Source: Hydractinia symbiolongicarpus (taxonomy: Eukaryota; Cnidaria; Hydrozoa; Anthoathecata; Hydractiniidae). Taken from it: 64,000 nt of DNA. The stretch lies in assembly GCF_029227915.1 (NCBI RefSeq), contig NC_079879.1, positions 7,378,001 through 7,442,000 on the forward strand, given 5' to 3'. This document shows, piece after piece, positions 10,301-20,207 of this stretch; position 1 is the first letter of the stretch; the number at the start of each line of letters is the position of its first letter. Below the pieces are notes generated by a model. The model was not told the DNA's origin, searched no databases, and saw only the letters and a program-made list of their open reading frames with translations. The translations under genes were made by a program, and so were the position numbers.

Positions 10301-11881
10301 AATTTTCACGGGTATTTATTTTCGCGAGTCAAAATAAGTTGTACTTCGCGGGTATCAATTTTCGCGAATGGAAGAAATTTTGATTTTTTGCGAGTATTAG
10401 TTTTCACGAATTGTTCGTATTTCGAATTTCGGGGGAATTATTGAAGAGATAATGGGGACTTTCTTATCCGTCATCCATGAAAACGATTTCGTGGGAATCA
10501 GCAAATGTACGCCGTGTGTGGCTCAAGCACAAAAAATAAAAAGAAGGCGGAAGTTCGGTCAAGAGACATTCGGGACATGTTTGGGTAGAAAAACAAACGA
10601 TGTGATAAAGTTGTAGTCGATTAGGTTTTGGGAATATATGCGTGGTATTTTTAAGGTTGTCTTGTTTATCATCTCTACCTGATAAATTTTAGCTTTTTTC
10701 GCGGGTATTAATTTTCGCGAATTTTAATTGAAAAAGAAATTCGCGGGTATTAATTTTCGCGAATTTAACATCGCGAAATATTTTGCGGGCATTTAATTAC
10801 GCGAAAATGGTCAAAACGTACCCGCGAAAATTAGTACTCCTAAGGTATATCGTATAAGTACATGGAGTGGTCTTAGTTCATGTTTTATAGGTATTTAGGA
10901 GCCTAAAACCCGTAAAAGAGTTTTTTTTTCCTTTTATGTGGTGAAACGCGCTATATATGCATTGACTATTAAACAGGAAAGAGAGTCAAGTGTTTCCTAA
11001 TGACAGAAATAATAATAAAGTCTCCTACCTTTTTCCCAAGTAAAAGGAACGCAGTGTTGCGCTCACGAAATTAAAGAGAAAAAAGGCTTTTAAACGATGG
11101 GTTACTTTTGTCTGCAAATATCCTGCTAGTGAGAAAAATGAAAAAGTTCGAAATATTGTAAACAAATTTAAAGAGGGATATCTATAGGCTGAGCGAATTC
11201 AATGTCTTTGTTGGTGCACCAAATTAAACCAGCACTAGAAAATAATTTTTGATTTTAGAGTGGAAATTTAGTGATTTAGGTTAGCTCTATGAAGTGCAGT
11301 ATTTTATATTTTGTTTTTTAAATAATCGGAGCCTCAAAGGACAAGTTGCTGTTGAATTTACACTAAAGTTATGCAAACTTTCTTCCACTCCAGACTATTG
11401 TTAACACAAGAAGCGTTATTATACTGTATTGTATTGTGTTTATAGCTCTGGGACTATACGAGCGGTCAATTAATAAAGACTGTGCCATACCCCACGCTGG
11501 AACACAAAGGAGAATACTTGTATTGTGCTAGGTTTTTTGACGAGCATAATATAGTAGCTGGTGGCAGTGGAGCAAATGATTTAAAAGTGATCAATGTTAC
11601 CTCCAATAAGGTACCCAATTGAATTTTTAGCCAACGCCTTCTGGTAATATCAAAAATTTGCCTTTGGATTTGGACACCATAAGATTTTTTTTTTTAATTA
11701 ATCTATTTAATTACTTCGTTGTTTTTAAGTTAAATCATAAAATTTATACTCCAATGTTCAGGTTGTCGGTTCCCTATCAGGCTTTGGCCACCCTGTACAA
11801 GCTGTTGAAGTAATGGAAAAGAAAAATATGTTGCTATGTGGAACGAGTGGTAATTTACTGCAAACTGCAACTTTGATATAA
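4355..11881 (+). CDS. WD40 repeat protein, nine exons
   Basis: Exons: 4355-4443, 4918-5050, 5356-5476, 5546-5676, 7049-7131, 8870-8981, 9073-9198, 11446-11610 and 11762-11881. All phases agree, giving 359 residues. A short charged N-terminal helix (about 30 residues) precedes a beta-propeller. Typical WD40 blade ends are visible as GGSDGVIKAWNLE, ATGGKDCCVRVYD, SASWDRTLKFWDLR and LWDYTSGQ, with GH motifs such as TPGHSKKVFAVKFHP. It is probably a scaffold; the specific orthologue is not recognised. Introns are canonical except intron 2, whose donor reads CAG|CT. Introns 4, 5 and 7 are swollen by repeats (inverted repeat, Tigger relic, MITE). The start codon follows a CTTTCAG site by 17 nt. Confidence 0.85.
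6439..6564. repeat. Long palindrome, 40-bp arms, GGGCAATAC family
   Basis: The left arm 6439-6478 (starting TAATAACTGTTTAT, ending TATTGACC) pairs with the right arm 6524-6564 (GGTCAATATT to AAACAGTTATTA). The loop contains a nested hairpin, TATTGCCC with GGGCAATA. Related hairpins continue to about 6.98 kb, including GGGCAATA-ccgtggaa-TATTGCCC near 6869-6893. This looks like the end of a foldback or MITE element in WD40 intron 4. Confidence 0.75.
7269..8649 (+). mobile_element. Tigger/pogo-type DNA transposon, internally deleted
   Basis: Terminal inverted repeats CAGTTGAACTCATGTAATTC begin at 7269 and end at 8649, flanked on both sides by the TA target duplication expected for the Tc1/mariner-pogo superfamily. 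The 1.38-kb element lies in intron 5 of the WD40 gene. It keeps the N-terminal CENP-B-like DNA-binding region and the C-terminal tail of a Tigger transposase but has lost the DDE catalytic core between them, so it would be non-autonomous. Sub-terminal copies of ATGTAATTCGAA add further short repeats at both ends. Confidence 0.88.
7586..8470 (+). pseudogene. Tigger transposase remnant (CENP-B HTH plus C-terminal tail)
   Basis: Exon 7586-7959 begins MGKRKHKELTLKTKYEAF and encodes the Psq/CENP-B helix-turn-helix pair (DASIKYSVPSSTLSTWK, GNNIPINGPILIGKARE). It splices in phase to 8073-8223, which reads LPTILARYELKDIFNADDRG up to the first catalytic Asp region and then stops. A downstream frame, to 8470, carries the acidic tail and KQSTIKDFFEKL, which fits a Tigger C-terminus. 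About 250 residues of catalytic core are missing at the junction near 8215, and the frame changes there. Confidence 0.8.
9618..10287. repeat. Decayed repeat with GTTATACCG/CGGTATAAC motifs
   Basis: GTAGACTCTCGGTATAACGAAC at 9622-9643 and TTCGTTATACCGTAAAT at 9671-9687 are inverted relative to each other. Related motifs (TTCGTTAAATTGAGAGTTC, GTTCGTTATATCGAG) recur at 10181-10276. This resembles an old pogo-like or other inverted-repeat element, disrupted further by the MITE at 10288. Boundaries cannot be set. Confidence 0.4.
10288..10845. mobile_element. MITE, 558 bp, with CCTTAGGAGTACTAATTTTC ends
   Basis: The ends CCTTAGGAGTACTAATTTTC (left) and its near-perfect inverse (right) are flanked by TA on both sides (10286-10287 and 10846-10847). 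The interior holds many copies of a TTCGCGGGTATTAATTTTCGCGAA-like motif and no coding capacity. It sits in intron 7 of the WD40 gene. Confidence 0.85.
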
Positions 11882-13315
11882 GACTTGTACAAAACTTGGA
11901 ATTTGGTACCGTACTTGTACACTGTTTTACTGCGCTCCAATTGTGGTCTGTGTTCTTTGTTCTCTCACTCACCTTTGATTTTCTAAAAATTTAACGTGTG
12001 CGTATTAGATATACCGAAGTGCCAAACAAGTCTTTAGTAGTGACCCGTGAAATAGACTTACAATTTGTTGTCAACGGTAGGCTAGTCCCAGCGCAGATAT
12101 TGGTGGAGAATCTAGAAATTTTGTTGTTGCAAAAAAAAAACCGTAAAAATAAATGACAGACGAAAGTGGAGAATTTCATAAATTTTCAAATTTAATATAT
12201 AAACTGGAGTACCTGTAATCCCGCATTCATTTCTTTCTTTAAGGTATTTTAGTAACTGGGACGTTAAGATACATAAATATAATAAGTTAATATGTATGGA
12301 ATATATTTTCAAGTTCATTGAGTTGATTTATATTTATTTGACTATTGTACATTCCAAATACTTTGATGTATATATTTATATGTTCTATAGATGTAATATA
12401 TTTTTAACATATTTTTGTTCAATATTTCGATGAATACACTTCGTATATTTAGTTATAACTTTTTTTAAGAATCCCTCTCCTTAAGAATCGCTAGTTGTAA
12501 AAACCTCTGTAATTAAAAATTTTCAATTAACCATGCTAAGCCAGAAATCTTTTGGAATTGAATGTTTCAGAAGAGTTTAACAGGTAACCCGCTTTTCGCG
12601 AAATTCGTAAAAATTAATTGTTGCGAAATTAGGATTTTTCACTTTTGAAAAAGTGGAAAAATCCCAATTTCGTAACCTAAATCCTAATATAGTAACATAA
12701 TTTATGATTTCGACCAATACGTTTGCTTGAATCGCCGCCACTTTTTTGATTTCGAGATTGTGCTTTTTCTTTCCAGTGGTTTGCGATCGAACTTATCAGT
12801 AGGTTTCGCGGAAAGAAATTTGCGCGAATTATGTAAATTTAGCAATTTATTGAACTATTCGCGAAAAATTCTTCCCCCGAAATATACCGTAGACCGTCAA
12901 TTGCGAATATTAATACCATCTAAAAATCTTAGGTATTGCCAGATTCGCGAAAAATTTATGTTGTCCGCAATAAGGATAGCAATGAGAATGTTAAGACTTT
13001 TGTTTAATCATCTTCCCCATTGAATAAGAACCACACTTTACATTACCCTTTTCGTAATATAGTTCTCTCATGTTGGCACATTTCACCTTTGTTGTCTTTT
13101 GCTTGCAATATCTTTTGTGTTGGCTGATTCGTGATAATTCTTTCAAAATGTAAAAAAATTATTTTAAAGAAAAATCACGATAATTATTTTTTTAAGTTCA
13201 TTTGGAAGAGTTGCTACTATAAAGTTCATGTCAATTTTTCCCTTCCTCGTCCGGTAGATTACAATCACGAGAAACGACATAAAAAAGGCTTTGAACGAGG
13301 TTGGGCTACATCATT
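11882..13315. repeat. Gene-poor stretch with a hairpin repeat at 12.62 kb
   Basis: No supported gene follows the WD40 stop. At 12619-12672 an imperfect hairpin is formed by AAATTAGGATTTTTCACTTT and AAAGTGGAAAAATCCCAATTT, in sequence rich in TTCGCGAAA motifs like those of the MITEs nearby (to about 12.96 kb). It is probably part of another decayed inverted-repeat element. Confidence 0.5.
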
Positions 13316-13582
13316 TCAACTCTGTTTGCCTTTTAAACAATCTGTCAATAGATTTAAATCAACGATCCAGTTGCACGGCGGAAAGTTTGTGTATTCGTCA
13401 TCGCTCTCATCGCTATCGCTGGATGACACAGCGTCTACAATTTTTTTTCGACTAGTGCTAGCTTGGCGATCAGCAGTAGAAACCTTTTGTCTTAATCTTC
13501 TTTTAGCTGGCGAGTCTAATATTTTTGTTTTGGATTTTCTTCTTTTTTTTGATGATATAAAAGCTTTATGACGATAGGACAT
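13316..13582 (-). CDS. Basic/acidic low-complexity ORF, possibly a transposon-gene fragment
   Basis: An 88-codon frame starting MSYRHKAFISSKKRRKSK, with a Lys/Arg-rich first half, an acidic Ser run (SSSDSDESDDE) and an ending NWIVDLNLLTDCL. The last motif resembles the segment preceding cysteine-rich regions in Mutator-like transposase proteins common in cnidarian genomes, but only this piece is present and no downstream continuation was found. It could equally be a first coding exon of an unknown gene. Confidence 0.3.
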   Translation of the reverse strand: MSYRHKAFISSKKRRKSKTKILDSPAKRRLRQKVSTADRQASTSRKKIVDAVSSSDSDESDDEYTNFPPCNWIVDLNLLTDCLKGKQS

Positions 13583-14142
13583 TTTTATTCGCTGTTAATT
13601 TTTAAACTGGTTTTGTCGTGTTTTTCACGGTAATTCAACTTAGGAATACAAAAAAGAAAAAGAAAATATCCTTATGGGAAATAGGAGAAAAACTTCAAAA
13701 GAATCTTTTAACTACATACGAAAATCATTTTCCTCTTTGAGTCGGCTATCATTTATAACCTTGAACATAATTGAGTAGTAAAAATTAATACCCAAGATGA
13801 TTACGTGTGAACAAATATTTGATCTTTATCGCATAACAAAAAAGTAATTTATGAAAAAAAAACTTTTTTGGAATAATAATCTATCTTTAATACATTTTTT
13901 TAAAAATATTTTTGCACCATTTTAAAAGGCCAGATCTTTTGCTATCTAATCACTGAAAAAATTTTTTTTTAAAAAAAAACCCCATTTTTTTCGTATACTC
14001 ACGCCTTAAATAAAAACAATTATTTACTACCGTAGCGTTTTAGTAGCAATCGAAACCATGATAAACAATTAATAGTTTTAACATAAAATCAGCGTTTGCG
14101 CAACAAGAAAATTGTGACTACTTTAAGGTTGAAAACAAAAAT

Positions 14143-14266
14143 CGTTACGCTCATTTGAGTCAACCCTGAGTTAGCTGGTCTCAGCCAGCCTACGTAACTT
14201 TTGGAGCTACGCTCATTTGAGTCAACCCTGAGTTAGCTGGTCTCAGCCAGCCTACGTAGCTTTTGG
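14143..14266. repeat. Two-copy 62-bp tandem repeat
   Basis: A unit containing ACGCTCATTTGAGTCAACCC and CTCAGCCAGCCTACGTA is repeated twice head to tail with period 62 and only a few differences. It is non-coding. Confidence 0.9.
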
Positions 14267-14382
14267 AAAAGAATTAGTGTGACGTGCATAGCAGAATCTA
14301 CCAATAATGATTTTTTTTGCATTTAGTAAAATATATTTAAATAACATTACAATCACAAAAATTAAGATTTCGTTAGCGGATA

Positions 14383-14986
14383 CTTTAATTGGAGAAACTT
14401 TCGCGAGAGAAACCTTTGCGAATTCGCGATTTTTCGCCATTTTCGCGAAAGTTTATCTCGCGAAAATGTGCGGGTTTCTTCATTCGCGAAAGTTAATTCG
14501 CGAAAGTTTCCGAATCTCTTCATTCGCGAAAGTTTATCCGGTAAGCTATTTTATCATTTTTTTTACCAAAAACACAAAAAATACTTAGAAATCTCTTTTC
14601 AAGAAAGAAAATTTATAACACTAGTCGTCAGCCCGTCCAACAGCCTGTCCCGGTTCGCCCGTCCTTTTAATACTGCATTGCGTGCGTCTCGCTACCTGCG
14701 AAGCTAAGCTACCATTTTGACAGACAGACGGACGGACGTATACGGGTATTATAATTTAGATTTAGGTATATAGATTTTCAATTATGCTAAGAATTTTGAA
14801 GTTTTTTTAACTGAAAAAACCTTGTTCGCGAAAGTTTATCTCGCAAAAATTTGCGGGTTTTTGCATTTGCGAAAGTTAATCCCGCGAAATTTTCCAAATT
14901 TCTTCATTCGCGAAAGTTTATCTAAAAAATTTGGCGAATTTTTTTTCTCCCGAAAGTTTCTCTCGCGAAAGTTTTTCCAATTAAAG
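14383..14986. mobile_element. MITE, 604 bp, with CTTTAATTGGAGAAACTTTC ends
   Basis: The left end CTTTAATTGGAGAAACTTTC and the right end (inverse of CTTTAATTGGAAAAACTTTC) are flanked by TA at 14381-14382 and 14987-14988. The interior is built of TTCGCGAAAGTTTATC-type units facing inwards from both ends. In the centre (about 14.62-14.76 kb) lies unrelated sequence with GACAGACAGACGGACGGACG, probably a nested insertion of another repeat family. There is no coding capacity. Confidence 0.82.
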
Positions 14987-15020
14987 TATTTATTGGTGTG
15001 CAAACTCTATTTGTCAATCT

Positions 15021-16289
15021 TTATTTGAACTTTGAACCGTGTGATATGAGAGGTGTTTCTTCAACCACTGTTCTCAAACCAGGTGTCGTGGTGTTTATTG
15101 CATAAAATGGCGTTTCCGGTACTAAGAATCCACTGCTGATGCGATGGATTTGGCCAGACACAAACTTCGACAATAAAGGTGTTTCCGCCACTAGTTTAGT
15201 TCTCTTTTCATCTATACATCGAAGATTAGGAGTCTGTAGAATGTTTGGTTTTGATGAACGCGTCACGTTGGTAGACTCGGCATGATTTATCTTTCTTAGA
15301 AATGATTTGTTGCCACTCTTGCCTTTATTATTTCTTTCTTCAGGAAATAATGTTGGTAATGGATTTTCATGATCATCTAGTGAAAATATTTTTAAGTTTT
15401 GAACTGTCTAAAAAAATCCACGGAAAAAGGATCACTGAACATAATGAACTTATGGGCTTTTATTTTCGTGCATTAGCGCAAAAAGTTTGTTATTGTAAGA
15501 AAATAATAAGCGCGAAAATATACTTTTTCAAGAACTGACAGCGAAATAGTGTTTTTAACGCATATTTACTTTGTCCAAAACCCGAAATTTTTATTATTTT
15601 TTCCTTTTGTGTCCAATATTTAACTCGCAAAAAAATTAACCCTTGTCAATTACGTCTACATTGCTATTGCGCGTAAATTAGTACTGCGAAATCGGAAGTT
15701 TAGAATGATCTGGAATTTGTTAAATTCAAGAAAAAAGATTGTATGAAAGCACATCTGATGTCTCATCAACAAATCAAAAAAACTGAAAAAGCGTTATATG
15801 TAAATTTCCAAAGTTCAATTAATTCGGCCTCCAAATATCCAAGTATAACTATCGCTCGAGTAAAATTTAATAATCCTGATAAATTATACGGTATTTACCA
15901 TCTAAACAAGAATACATCGGCATCATATAATCTGGCACTACATGATCATCTCTTGCCTTTTTATCAATTAGTCCTTGGTAAAACGATTCTTCGAGGTCTT
16001 CAGGAAAGCGTACGTGTTCTAAACCAAAAAATAGTGCAGTAAGAGAATTAAATTTAAAAAGCAGGTTAGAAAACGAGAATTGATTATAAAGTATGTACTC
16101 ACGTAAATCAACATTTGATCTCTTCCGTTTGTATTGTTTATTATCAGGTTTCGTGAGTTTAAAGTCTGATTGTATTACATACACCGCCAGTTCTTTGTAG
16201 TTCTTGTTCTTCTTCTGAATTAAGGAATCGTCGTTTTTACAGTAAGAACGCTTTTTTCTTGTACCCATGTAATCTGAGTGATTCTTCAT
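15021..16289 (-). CDS. Small nuclear-looking protein with repeated E-T-P motifs, three exons, unknown function
   Basis: Exons in gene order are 16289-16103, 16018-15899 and 15376-15021; all junctions are phase 1 with good GT-AG sites, giving 220 residues. The N-terminus is basic (MGTRKKRSYCK), the middle is acidic (RFPEDLEES), and the C-terminal third carries Thr-Pro motifs: ILQTPN, LVAETPLLSKF, LVPETPFYAIN, TTTPG and VVEETPLISHG. Repeated V-x-E-T-P motifs suggest proline-directed kinase sites or a docking repeat, as in cell-cycle or replication factors. No family is recognised. The start Met follows a TTTTCACAG site by 1 nt, so it may instead be an internal exon; Met at 16268 is an alternative start. 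Confidence 0.6.
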
Positions 16290-17940
16290 TCTGTGAAAAC
16301 TGTGTAAAAATGCATAAAACAAAAAAGGTAAATCAGTCTAAAAGTTTGCATGCTGCGTTTTTTTTCCTTTTATTTCTAAGGAGTTGCATACATATCTCCA
16401 AATATTGGTATCACGAAATGTATATGAATGGAAATATTTCTTTGATATAATTCAAACTTGCGTATAGAAGACATAGAAAGCAGGAATTTCCAGCTTGATT
16501 CCTTTTATCATCAACAATAGGGAAAAAAGAAAAATCGAAAAGACAAGAATAACCCTCAATAGCAAACGAATTTTCTGCAGTCAAATACTGGTTGGCATAT
16601 TGGTTGATAACTTTAAAACGGGGATATAAGATATGCCCACGCTTTTTAAGACGCTTGTAAATGGCACCCTGGGTTGTTTTTTACGAGAACCTTAATTTCA
16701 GTGATCTTCTACGCCAATTGTGTGCTGGCAGTAGGATATATTCCTTTAATCAGTCCTGCAATAGCCTAGTTAACTTAGCTCTCTTCAGGGTTATTAAAAT
16801 TCTGGTCTAAAAAAATAAGTCTTTCTCAAAACCGTGGATTTAAAACAATTATTAGCAAAGCTAATCTACAACATCCCAGGGATTTGTTGATTAAATTTTT
16901 CAATTCCAGCACAGTATTTCCTTCTTGCCTACAACAAAATGCTTAATTTGATATTTCGTATCCAACCTCGATCTGGAAGTATTGTTGTGATACTTGATTT
17001 CCCCAGTCTCATCACCAGGACTCTTTAGCTTCCAAGATAGCAGGATTCTATAGGCGTAACAGGGCCCTAGGTATAAGATTGCTATTTCCCCCGATATTAG
17101 ATAAAAACGAGGTTTTATAAAGGATCTCGAAAAAAAATTTAATAAAACACGAGTAACTTTGAGTTAGGCTGGTTCACACTTTTCACACAAACACAATAAA
17201 AACACTGTGTGAACACCTTTGACGGAAGTATAAACTCGACGCAAAATATTATTTATCGCTATCTTTTTTTTAAAAAAAATTATCTTTACTACGGAAGGGA
17301 AAGATGAACAAAATTTAACAAAACCTGCAAAAAAGCTTGCGCAAGAGTATTTAATTAACACGAACAAAAGTGGTGACGTACCATGACTTCATAAATCTGG
17401 ACTCTCTGGGGCGAATATAAGCAATTCGAAGTCCACTAAAAATGTGTAGCTAGAAGTCAAGTGAATTTACAAGATTACCACAATTCAGGGTAAATTCTAT
17501 AATTGAAAAAACTGACCTTCTGTTTGTAACAAAAACGCTCTTCTTTGAAACCTCAAAATTTGTAGTGGACAACATACATCTAGTCACAAGCACAACTTCT
17601 CTTTAAAAAAGTAAACATTCGAAAATTTCCAAATTTGCCGCTTTAAACTTGTTGTTACGACCCAGTCCCCACGTTTTGTTTTTCTCGATTGCCTACAAAT
17701 AAAACCTTTGTATTTTTCCATAGTCAAGGCAGATGGTTTATGAAATGGCGGCGCAGATGCGAAATTTAACACACCACTCTTACCACTCTTTGATTCTTTA
17801 ATAAATTTCTGCAACACACAAGCCAATTTTCACAGAATCTAGCTGGCTCGGCTAGCTAAGTAATATAGCTAGCTTGCTAAACTAGCCGAGCTAGCTAGCT
17901 ACCTAAGTGGTTGCTGAAACATATCAAAATTTGTGTAACT
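16290..17940. other. Gap with candidate minus-strand exon and degenerate sequence
   Basis: On the minus strand, an acceptor-like TGTGTGTTGCAG precedes an open frame 17808-17584 (starting K-F-I-K-E-S-K-S-G, then MEKYKGFICRQSRK). It has a donor-like site GTAAGAGT inside it. It could be an upstream exon of the E-T-P gene, but no connecting exon was found. 16.5-17.1 kb contains what looks like decayed coding sequence broken by stops, possibly an old retroelement. Nothing firmer can be said. Confidence 0.3.
17846..17893. repeat. GCTAGC-rich inverted repeat
   Basis: GGCTCGGCTAGCTAAG and its partner CTAGCCGAGCTAGCTAG face each other around TAATATAGCTAGCTTG, giving a compact AGCT/CTAG-rich foldback next to the reversed SINE-like copy. 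Confidence 0.6.
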
Positions 17941-17949
17941 TTTGAACGT

Positions 17950-18345
17950 GCAATATAGATAGATAGATAATATAGATAGATGTGCATATTTTACATTGCT
18001 AGCCCCGCAAATATTGAGGGATATACCCTATCTATTATTTCCAGGAGGGGCCATGGCTTAGGATGGGGAGTCCTAGGGTATTTAAAGCTCATTTTGAGCC
18101 AACCAGACCCAAAATTAGAGTCTGCCCTCTACCAGACAACTCCCTGCAACATCCAACGGTGTGCAATCTCCTCAATTTTTTTCACATGGCTTAGGTTAAC
18201 CCGGGGCTATGGTAACATTCACTTTTCCATATTGAATCGCCATGTTGTATATCTCCCCAATTTTCCTCACATGGCTTGGGTTAACCCGGGGCTATCATGG
18301 TAACATTCACTTTTCCATATTGAATCGCCATGTTGTATTAGAGTC
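17950..18345 (-). mobile_element. SINE-like element, reversed, with internal duplication
   Basis: Its complement shares long stretches with the SINE at 37.9-38.2 kb: the GGGGAGAT/GGGGAGGT region, the 'catgggccctaat' and 'tagctcaaaat' regions, CCATGGCCCCTC, GGGTATAT and the 3' end GTAAAATATGCACATCTAT. The tRNA-like head is not visible. Instead, an 85-bp unit containing CACATGGCTT, TTAACCCGGGGCTAT and ATTGAATCGCCATGTTGTAT is present twice (from 18183 and 18268). The 3' end runs into a GATA-rich simple repeat at about 17.95-17.98 kb. Confidence 0.65.
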
Positions 18346-18399
18346 ATTTGAGTCTAACACAACAATTTGTAAATTCACATGCACCATTTCAAACTAGTT

Positions 18400-19290
18400 C
18401 TTAGGATTTTTGGCACTTACTGCCAGAATTTTGAAGCGATCCACAATAATAATGGCAGGTGTATACTGGCTGTGGGTAGAAAACGAACATAAAATATTTT
18501 TTATCCGCTCTAGTTCTTCCAACTCTGGATGTCTGTTTCCTTAACAGTTGTATATATATATATAATATTTACTGTGATCAAAGATACATTATTGATTGTA
18601 TCAGTAATATCTGACCCGAGGCTGGCTTTTGGGGGGTTCTTTCGAGCCTTTGACAGCCTGATTTGTTCTTGATTCATTTTTAATAACGCTTGGTTTTCAC
18701 TATTGACTAACATGAAATAAAGTGTGAGAATTTTTCATTTTTCATAACATTTTTCTACTGAAAAAAAAGCTTACTTCACAGTAAATAGAACCAACACGCG
18801 AATGACATATCTGTAAAAGAAATGTTACTAATGTTGTTGTTCTTTTTAAAACATTATACACAAGAAAATTGGTACAAAGATGGTATATATAGATCAAATT
18901 AAATAATCGGGAGAGTGACATCATTTCAATCATTCAAACCGTCCCAGCAATTCTTAAACTTGATTGCTCAAATGTATTTTATATAAAATGATTTAAGGCA
19001 GGAACTTTAGAACACGTAAAAACACAAAGTTTTAACTCAAACTCAAGGAAAGATTAAGGATACAGTTGAACAGATGTTGCTTATTTTTTATTATTATTTT
19101 TTAATATTAGATTTATTCACCCTTGGTAAGAATTGAGTGTGTATCATGCAATATTGCCTTACCTCAAGTGGATAATCTTGATATTCAACCAATAAAGATG
19201 CAATAATCTCCTAATATTTTCATGATAGTCTTTGTGTATAGGATGACATGCTGTTTGTCTTTTCTTATTAATGATTGTGTTGTTATAGAT
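18400..19290. other. Gap upstream of the MYND gene; weak minus-strand exon candidates
   Basis: On the minus strand, a TTTCATGTTAG acceptor at about 18706 precedes an open stretch reading ENQALLKMNQEQIRLSKARK. A 36-nt candidate with flanking ACAG and GTAAGC lies at about 18775-18810. The phases of the two do not join cleanly, so they are not offered as a gene. The MYND promoter must be here, but no element is recognised. Confidence 0.25.
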
Positions 19291-19295
19291 TGCAT

Positions 19296-20207
19296 ATGAT
19301 ACAAAAAATGGATAATAGTGCCGAAGAATATGCTGACAATGTTCAAGTTGAGTTGAAGGAGAAAAATATCAAAAAATTAGCGGAATTATATAAAACTTTA
19401 GGTGAAGAAGAAAATATTGATAAAGCGAAAAGGATGTGTCTAAAATTGTATTCCACTTGTTTTGATGAAATAATAAGACAACTTAAAGATGAGTATCAAA
19501 ACATTGAAGTAAGATATTACATGTGGCATTTTTTGCAATTATTGACAAGTTGTTCAGAGGTTAAAGAAAAGGTTCAGGCTGATGAAGATCTTTTACCAAG
19601 ACTTATAGATTTAAACTTTCATGCATGGGAGGACCAAAGGGAAGCATCGTTACAGAGTATTACCGTAAACTATATTGCATTTATCATTGGAGAAGCAAAT
19701 GACTCGTTTTACAATCATGTAGCTTCGACACAAACTATTCCATATTTACATAAATTATTTTCAAATTGTACTTTAAGTTGTCATGACAATCTTGTTGAAT
19801 CTATACTTTTGGCTTTAAATTTACTTCTTGAAGGAACATCAAGTTGCAAGAAGCAATTGAATGATTTAGACTTTGCTAATTTAGTCATTAAGAAAATATA
19901 TGAAAGAACAGACTGCTCAGATGATCTGCTAAAAGTTGCGCATTTAACATATCAGAAGTTATTAATGCTGACAACGGATAAAAAGAGGTTTGTGGAAACA
20001 TTTCGAAAGGGTTTTGCAGAAGAGAGCAAAAAGCATGATGTTTTTCAACCGCCAATAAAATGTTCTAATAGTGAATGCAAACAGACAGATGTGACATCTT
20101 TTAAACGTTGTTCTCGTTGCAAGCTGGTTTCATATTGTAGTCGTGATTGTCAGATAGAGCATTGGAAAAAAGGACATAGCAAAAAGTGTGTCTTAAGTAC
20201 TATCTGA
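19296..20207 (+). CDS. MYND-type zinc-finger protein, intronless
   Basis: A 303-residue protein starting at Met 19296 (alternative Met 19308 gives M-D-N-S-A-E-E). Residues 1 to about 240 are predicted helical and Leu-rich with no transmembrane segment, compatible with an ARM/HEAT-like fold. The C-terminal 45 residues form a MYND finger: C-x4-C (CSNSEC), CSRC, YCSRDC, then H-W-K-K-G-H-x3-C. MYND fingers bind proline-rich peptides in transcriptional and chaperone complexes; the partner here is unknown. The gene is a single open frame, unusual beside its intron-rich neighbours. A TGTTATAG site ends 7 nt before the start. AATAAA hexamers lie at 20573-20578 and 20593. Confidence 0.82.
   Translation: MIQKMDNSAEEYADNVQVELKEKNIKKLAELYKTLGEEENIDKAKRMCLKLYSTCFDEIIRQLKDEYQNIEVRYYMWHFLQLLTSCSEVKEKVQADEDLLPRLIDLNFHAWEDQREASLQSITVNYIAFIIGEANDSFYNHVASTQTIPYLHKLFSNCTLSCHDNLVESILLALNLLLEGTSSCKKQLNDLDFANLVIKKIYERTDCSDDLLKVAHLTYQKLLMLTTDKKRFVETFRKGFAEESKKHDVFQPPIKCSNSECKQTDVTSFKRCSRCKLVSYCSRDCQIEHWKKGHSKKCVLSTI

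Noticed and set aside
18510-18950. Two-exon minus-strand gene
   Set aside because: Splice-like sites exist, but the phases of the two candidate exons do not join without a stop.
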